From: Deltaproteobacteria bacterium
GTDB lineage: Bacteria > Desulfobacterota > Deferrimicrobia > Deferrimicrobiales > Deferrimicrobiaceae
Direction: 5' to 3'
DNA length: 10,632 nt
Assembly: GCA_017889845.1 (NCBI GenBank)
Contig: JAGGAJ010000054.1
Coordinates: 1-10,632, forward strand
Position numbers and translations under genes: made by a program. The notes below the pieces were generated by a model that had not been told where the DNA came from, ran no database searches, and worked only from the letters and a program-made list of their open reading frames with translations. Below are positions 7,367 through 10,632 of the stretch, one piece after another. The first letter of the stretch is position 1, and every line of letters begins with the position of its first letter.

Positions 7367-8053
7367 ATGGCCGTGATCGAACCGTTCATCGAGCATCAAG
7401 GAGAGCGGCGCGGCTTCTGGCTGCGGAAGCCCAGGCCGGTCGGAGAGAAGATCCTGATCGTCCGGGAAGGACAGGTTGTACCTGAACTATTCCGGTCCAG
7501 GACCTCGATATTCCTGGATTTCCGTAGCGCTTTTGGAACGGGCGGGCACGGCACGACCGAAGGATGCCTCATCGCGATGGAAAAGGCCATCCGGGGAGGG
7601 GAACGGGTACTCGACGTGGGAACGGGCACGGGGATCCTTGCCGTTGCGGCGCACAAACTGGGAGCGGGTCACGTGACGGCGGTCGACATCGACCGGGGAG
7701 CCTGCGGGGCAACGCGGAATAACCTGGCGCTGAACGGAATAGCCGGCGGCGCGATTGTCGTGGAAGGCGGGATCCGGTCCGTATCGGCCCGGTACGACGT
7801 CATCGTCGCGAACCTCAGGACACCCGTCCTTGTCGAAATCATCGATGACCTGGCGGACAGGCTGAACCGTGCCGGCGTCGCGATCCTGTCCGGCATCCTG
7901 GAGAGGGAAATCCACCCGTTCCTCTCCCTGCTGGACGAACGTCTCTTCGAACCACCGGAGATCCTGAGATTCCAGGGGTGGATGACGCTGGTGTCGGGGA
8001 AAAGCACGCTCCCCGGGTCGGTCAGGGAGGAGCCACCCCCGACACCGCCATGA
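7367..8053 (+). CDS. Short PrmA-type SAM methyltransferase (ribosomal protein L11 methyltransferase-like)
   Basis: A 228-residue class I SAM-dependent methyltransferase related to PrmA, which methylates amino groups of ribosomal protein L11. PrmA-like signs are AFGTGGHGTTEGCL (55-68), the SAM loop VLDVGTGTGILAVAA (81-95), AVDIDRGACGATRNNLALN (105-123), DVIVANL (144-150) in the ANI/ANL position, and LSGILERE (174-181). Standard PrmA is about 290-310 residues with an N-terminal L11-recognition domain; here only about 50 residues precede the catalytic core, so that domain is absent or very reduced. The target may therefore differ from L11. ATG 7367 follows AAGGTGG; it starts 40 bp after the deacetylase gene. 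Its last ten codons overlap the convergent VKOR-DsbA gene, and the tail EEPPPTPP looks like run-on sequence. Confidence 0.82.
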   Translation: MAVIEPFIEHQGERRGFWLRKPRPVGEKILIVREGQVVPELFRSRTSIFLDFRSAFGTGGHGTTEGCLIAMEKAIRGGERVLDVGTGTGILAVAAHKLGAGHVTAVDIDRGACGATRNNLALNGIAGGAIVVEGGIRSVSARYDVIVANLRTPVLVEIIDDLADRLNRAGVAILSGILEREIHPFLSLLDERLFEPPEILRFQGWMTLVSGKSTLPGSVREEPPPTPP

Positions 8054-9071
8054 GGATGTTCTGGAAGAAGAGGTCCCGGACACCGTTCAGGACCTTCGCG
8101 CTCTTCGTCTTCCGGTTGTACACCACCATGGTGGGGGTGCCCTCCACGCGGAAGGATTTCACCACGGACTGGAAATACTGGATCCCCGCGTTCACGTCCG
8201 CGTAGTTCAGCGGACGGTAGGCGACCCCCAGCTGCGCTACGGCCTTCTGGACGTCTTCCGGCGACGGTTCCTTCGTCCTCTCGGACAACCGGAGCAGCGC
8301 TTTCCGGATCTCTAGGTACTTCTCCTTCTCCCGAACCAGGAACGCCAGGTTGTACGGGATGTAATTCATGCTCTCGGGGTGAACGGGCTGGTCGATGAAC
8401 AGGAGTCTCGCCCTCTTCATGATGTCCGGGTACGCTCTCTCCATCTCCGGTTCCGCCTTGCGGCAGGCGGGACAGAACCAGTCCGTGATCACGTAGACCT
8501 CGATATCCGAGTCGGTTTTTCCCAGTGCCAGCGGAAGCGACGCGGCCCGGGAGTCGGCTGGATTCCCCAACCCGAGGAACGTGACGAACACCCCCGCGAC
8601 CATCACCGCCGCCAGAAAGACACCTTTCGATACCTGTCGCAGCATCGCCCCCCTCCCCGACCCGGATTGCCGCCACATGCCGGAGACGTGACCGGCCCCC
8701 AGCGCAATACCCACCACGAAAACACAGAATGCCACCGCAAGACACATCGGACACCATCTTTTGATGACGGAATGCTGCAGGTAGAGAAACGTGAACTCGG
8801 CTCCCCACGCTCCGGCGATCACGACCGGAAATACGGCGCGGACCGCGGGCCTCTCCCGCAAGGAATGCAACAGCAGGCAGAGGGCGAAGAACCCGATCCC
8901 GAACGGGGGGAACTTCATCCCGAATATCGTCCAGTTGTACGTCTCCTTGCAGGCGTCCGTACAGATGCCGAAGTGGAGCATGACGGAGAGCAGGAAGGCC
9001 GCGGAAAGCCCCGCCCACACCAGTCCCGTCCGTATACCGACGGCCTTCGCCCGTTCCGACAGCGTGGGCAC
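8022..9071 (-). CDS. VKOR-DsbA fusion, disulfide-bond-forming membrane protein
   Basis: A 349-residue inner-membrane protein joining a VKOR domain to a periplasmic DsbA/thioredoxin-like domain; it would oxidise cysteines of exported proteins and pass the electrons to quinone. The VKOR part (about 12-170, four to five membrane helices) has the loop pair Cys37 and Cys41 in ICTDACKETYNW and the quinone-proximal CPMC (107-110). The thioredoxin part (185-345) has FCPAC (199-203) as active site and the cis-proline motif GTPT (311-314). All six redox cysteines are present, so a complete relay is expected. The start is GTG 9071, with GGGGGAG about ten bases upstream; an ATG at 9081 is out of frame. 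It lies 130 bp downstream of the cytochrome gene on the same strand and its 3' end overlaps the methyltransferase gene tail-to-tail by 32 bp. Confidence 0.93.
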   Translation of the reverse strand: MPTLSERAKAVGIRTGLVWAGLSAAFLLSVMLHFGICTDACKETYNWTIFGMKFPPFGIGFFALCLLLHSLRERPAVRAVFPVVIAGAWGAEFTFLYLQHSVIKRWCPMCLAVAFCVFVVGIALGAGHVSGMWRQSGSGRGAMLRQVSKGVFLAAVMVAGVFVTFLGLGNPADSRAASLPLALGKTDSDIEVYVITDWFCPACRKAEPEMERAYPDIMKRARLLFIDQPVHPESMNYIPYNLAFLVREKEKYLEIRKALLRLSERTKEPSPEDVQKAVAQLGVAYRPLNYADVNAGIQYFQSVVKSFRVEGTPTMVVYNRKTKSAKVLNGVRDLFFQNILMAVSGVAPP

Positions 9072-9092
9072 CGGCGACCATCTCCCCCTTCT

Positions 9093-9180
9093 GCGGGATC
9101 GTCAAGGGACCCGCCGGCCGGCGAATCCCGCTGGTACGAGTATATCGCGACCTGCATTCCGTGGAGGGGGGGGCAGGTCG
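9093..9180. repeat. Inverted repeats between the cytochrome and VKOR-DsbA genes
   Basis: Three structures fill the 130-bp gap: CGACCTGC (9148-9155) with GCAGGTCG (9173-9180), a perfect 8-bp stem; a 12-bp self-complementary CGCCGGCCGGCG (9112-9123); and GCGGGAT (9093-9099) with ATCCCGC (9125-9131) flanking it. None has a clear T tract on the minus strand, so they may attenuate or stabilise the transcript rather than end it. TATACT on the minus strand (9144-9139) is a possible -10 without a good -35. Confidence 0.4.
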
Positions 9181-9201
9181 GCCCGCGGTGCCGGCCTTAT
9201 C

Positions 9202-9696
9202 TCACCTTTTCTCTTCCCCCTTTTTCGGGCCTTTCACGGCATGGCACATCACGGTGCAGTCCTGCAGGTTTTTCACGCCGCTGCCAACGTCCGACTTGTG
9301 GCACTTCATGCACGCCTGATGGTATGCGGACTTGAGTTCCACGTGGCTGACCCCCTTCGGCCGTTCGGTCCCGGGGGGCCGTTCCGCCGCGGGGTGACAC
9401 TCCCCGCAGGGCTTGAGCCTGCTGGCGCTCGCGTTCTTCCGGAATACCGATGCGTCGACCCGATGGCATTCCAGGCAGGGGCTGACCTGCATTCCGATGT
9501 GCTGATGGTGGCAATCCGCGCATCCGCTCGCATAGGAAACGTGCTCCGCATGGTTGAACCGTACCGGTTCGTAGACCTTGGACAGGCTCCCCAGGGTGAG
9601 AATCTTCGGAAGGTCCACAACCGGGTCTTTCCCGCTCGCCGCGGAGATCCCGATCCAGAGGGCGACAACAACCAGGATCATCGTCCCTTTCTTCAC
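9202..9696 (-). CDS. Periplasmic multihaem c-type cytochrome (cytochrome c3/c7-like)
   Basis: A 164-residue exported electron carrier. A signal peptide (MKKGTMILVVVALWIGISAA, then SG) is followed by four CxxCH haem sites: CADCH (59-63), CLECH (74-78), CGECH (97-101) and CMKCH (129-133), and a fifth, CTVMCH (147-152), with an unusual three-residue spacer. Histidines that may be distal ligands include FNHAEH (His49, His52), His64, His66, His118 and His126. The FNHAEH-before-first-haem pattern is typical of cytochrome c3/c7-type proteins. I start at GTG 9696 because AAAGGAGG lies eight bases upstream and the signal peptide begins there; a longer frame to 9768 would contain that ribosome site. 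It follows the GcvH-like gene across a hairpin and precedes the VKOR-DsbA gene, which could aid its folding. Redox partner unknown. Confidence 0.92.
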   Translation of the reverse strand: MKKGTMILVVVALWIGISAASGKDPVVDLPKILTLGSLSKVYEPVRFNHAEHVSYASGCADCHHQHIGMQVSPCLECHRVDASVFRKNASASRLKPCGECHPAAERPPGTERPKGVSHVELKSAYHQACMKCHKSDVGSGVKNLQDCTVMCHAVKGPKKGEEKR

Positions 9697-9733
9697 GGTT
9701 CCGGCCTCCTTTCGAAACTGCTGCGTTAGGCGG

Positions 9734-9762
9734 AGCATATCGGAATGTTCGGTTCCAGCAAA
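9734..9762 (-). promoter_or_regulatory. Weak candidate promoter for the cytochrome gene
   Basis: On the minus strand TTTGCT (9762-9757) and TATGCT (9739-9734) are 17 bp apart, matching consensus at three and four of six positions. Placed about 30-40 bp before the cytochrome ribosome site and after the hairpin at 9801-9833, it would make the cytochrome independently transcribed. Confidence 0.25.
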
Positions 9763-9786
9763 GCACATTTCACGACGCCGGACGTT

Positions 9787-9833
9787 CCGTTGGAAACGGT
9801 CCGGGCCGTCGCCCGGAACGGGCGGCGGCCCGG
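9787..9833 (-). terminator. Strong GC hairpin after the GcvH-like gene
   Basis: CCGGGCCG/CGGCCCGG (9801-9808 with 9826-9833) and CGCCCG/CGGGCG (9810-9815 with 9819-9824) stack into a stem of about 15 bp with a GAA/TTC loop and a single A-C mismatch on the minus strand. A small 5-bp hairpin (9787-9799) follows. The tail ACCGTTTCC is poor in T, so it may be a partial terminator or an RNA-stability element. Confidence 0.5.
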
Positions 9834-9855
9834 CGGGAATGCGGGAAGAAGTCCG

Positions 9856-10575
9856 TCACTCGGACCCGTCGGTCAGGAGATACCCTTTCGCCATTTCCTC
9901 CCACCGATCCCCCGCGAGAGCCCGGGCGATGCCCTGCACCGGCGTTCCGCCGTCCTGGTACGCGGTTCCCATGGAGGGACCTTCCTGCGGGATCGCCTTC
10001 GCGATTTCCGCGCGGAGGCGCTCGAGGACGCTGGACATCCACTGTCTCGCCATCTGCCCCGACAGGAGGTTCCGTTTGTTCGAGGTGAACCTCGCCGGCC
10101 GGACCTTCAGCAGCCATCCTCCTTCAAACGGGTCCTGTCCCAGGAGGTCCGGGTTCCGGATCGCCTCCTGGTTCACGGCCACCACTTCCCCGTCCACAGG
10201 CGACAACATGTGGATCTCCTTCTCCTGGACCACGAAGGACCACCCTTTCTCCCCCTGGGCCACCTTCGCCCCTACGCCCGGCAGGCGTATGACATCGACC
10301 TTCCCGAGGAGTTTCTGGGCGAAGTCGTCCATTCCCACGCTCGCGATCGGGTCGCCCTCGGTTTTCAGCCAGGTGTGCCCCTGGTGGAAGAGATACCCGT
10401 CGGGGACGCGGAAGTAGTCCACGAAGCTCCGGGGGCGGACCGAAGCCTCCGCGGGCGCCGGCACCCGGTGGCTCAGGTACCGCGAGAAGTAGATGAAGCC
10501 CGCGAGGAAAACCATGACGATGATGTACTCGATCCCCTTCGTCGCGAAGATGTCCACGTACGAGAAGCCTTCCAT
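9856..10575 (-). CDS. Membrane-anchored glycine-cleavage H (GcvH)-like protein
   Basis: A 239-residue protein: a single membrane helix near the N-terminus (about residues 14-31), a short linker, then a GcvH/lipoyl-like beta domain (about 52-165) with YLFHQGHTWLKTEG matching the GcvH HEWV region, VGMDDFAQKLLGKVDVIRLP, and SPVDGEVVAVN (125-135). A helical extension (170-239) follows that GcvH does not have. In GcvH a lysine just before the APVSGEVVEVN turn carries lipoate; aligned from PVDG, that position is Glu118 and the only nearby lysine is Lys119, one place off. So lipoylation is uncertain. The ATG at 10575 follows a perfect AAGGAGG that overlaps the upstream stop (TAAGGAGG), indicating an operon with the gene beyond the window edge. 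It is not the ordinary glycine-cleavage H protein: it is too long, membrane-bound and without gcvT/gcvP neighbours here. Confidence 0.82.
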   Translation of the reverse strand: MEGFSYVDIFATKGIEYIIVMVFLAGFIYFSRYLSHRVPAPAEASVRPRSFVDYFRVPDGYLFHQGHTWLKTEGDPIASVGMDDFAQKLLGKVDVIRLPGVGAKVAQGEKGWSFVVQEKEIHMLSPVDGEVVAVNQEAIRNPDLLGQDPFEGGWLLKVRPARFTSNKRNLLSGQMARQWMSSVLERLRAEIAKAIPQEGPSMGTAYQDGGTPVQGIARALAGDRWEEMAKGYLLTDGSE

Positions 10576-10587
10576 GGCGCGACCTCC

Positions 10588-10632
10588 TTATCGCAGGAAA
10601 TTCCGCACGAACTCGTTGAAGAGCGGCTCTTC
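10588..10632 (-). CDS. C-terminal end of an upstream gene (unidentified)
   Basis: The minus strand from the window edge reads EEPLFNEFVRNFLR then TAA at 10590-10588. The stop is 12 bp before the GcvH-like start and overlaps its ribosome-binding site, the spacing of genes translated from one mRNA. Fourteen residues do not identify a family; from context a membrane or iron-sulfur redox subunit is possible but not shown. Confidence 0.65.
   Translation of the reverse strand, partial: EEPLFNEFVRNFLR

Noticed and set aside
9768..9768. ATG at 9768 as the cytochrome start
   Set aside because: It would add 24 residues before the signal peptide and place the clear AAAGGAGG ribosome site inside the gene; GTG 9696 fits better.

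Overview
The window is GC-rich DNA with high third-position GC, dense gene packing and good Shine-Dalgarno sites. Gene content (NAD malate dehydrogenase, a multihaem c-type cytochrome, a VKOR-DsbA fusion, a membrane-anchored GcvH-like protein, CHASE2/HD-GYP signalling) points to a Desulfobacterota/Desulfuromonadota-like bacterium (old 'Deltaproteobacteria', Geobacter-like or a deep relative). That assignment is inference from gene content, not from a phylogenetic marker.

Layout. (1) 1-1400, + strand: a possible C-terminal fragment of an upstream gene, a regulatory region with a 15-bp imperfect palindrome, mdh, and its hairpin terminator. (2) 1405-3542, - strand: an NCS2 purine permease (AzgA type), then a SAP-like small Cys-rich protein and a DUF1059 small protein preceded by a second copy of the same palindrome, then an unannotated small-RNA gene of about 190 nt with its own sigma70-type promoter, a long rod-like fold and an intrinsic terminator facing mdh. 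The best guess for the RNA is 6S RNA (ssrS), unproven. (3) 3649-8053, + strand: an OmpA-type lipoprotein, a CHASE2-HD-GYP c-di-GMP phosphodiesterase, a histone-deacetylase-fold (AcuC-like) hydrolase and a short PrmA-type methyltransferase, all closely spaced and probably one transcription unit. (4) 8022-10632, - strand: the C-terminus of an unknown protein, a membrane-anchored GcvH-like protein, a periplasmic multihaem cytochrome c and a VKOR-DsbA disulfide-forming protein. The VKOR-DsbA gene overlaps the end of the methyltransferase gene tail-to-tail by 32 bp.

How they fit together. mdh is central carbon metabolism and shares a candidate operator with the SAP/DUF1059 pair, so one unseen regulator may control both. 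The + cluster couples a cell-wall-binding lipoprotein with a periplasmic-sensing c-di-GMP hydrolase, followed by two enzymes that in their families act on protein or small-molecule acyl-lysine (deacetylase) and on protein amino groups (PrmA). The last cluster is envelope redox: an electron-carrier cytochrome, a disulfide-forming system and a lipoyl-type domain held at the membrane. The most interesting items are the small RNA at 1405-1600, the repeated palindrome, the GcvH-like protein whose usual lipoyl-lysine position is altered, and the deacetylase/short-methyltransferase pair. I see no CRISPR, transposon, tRNA or rRNA.
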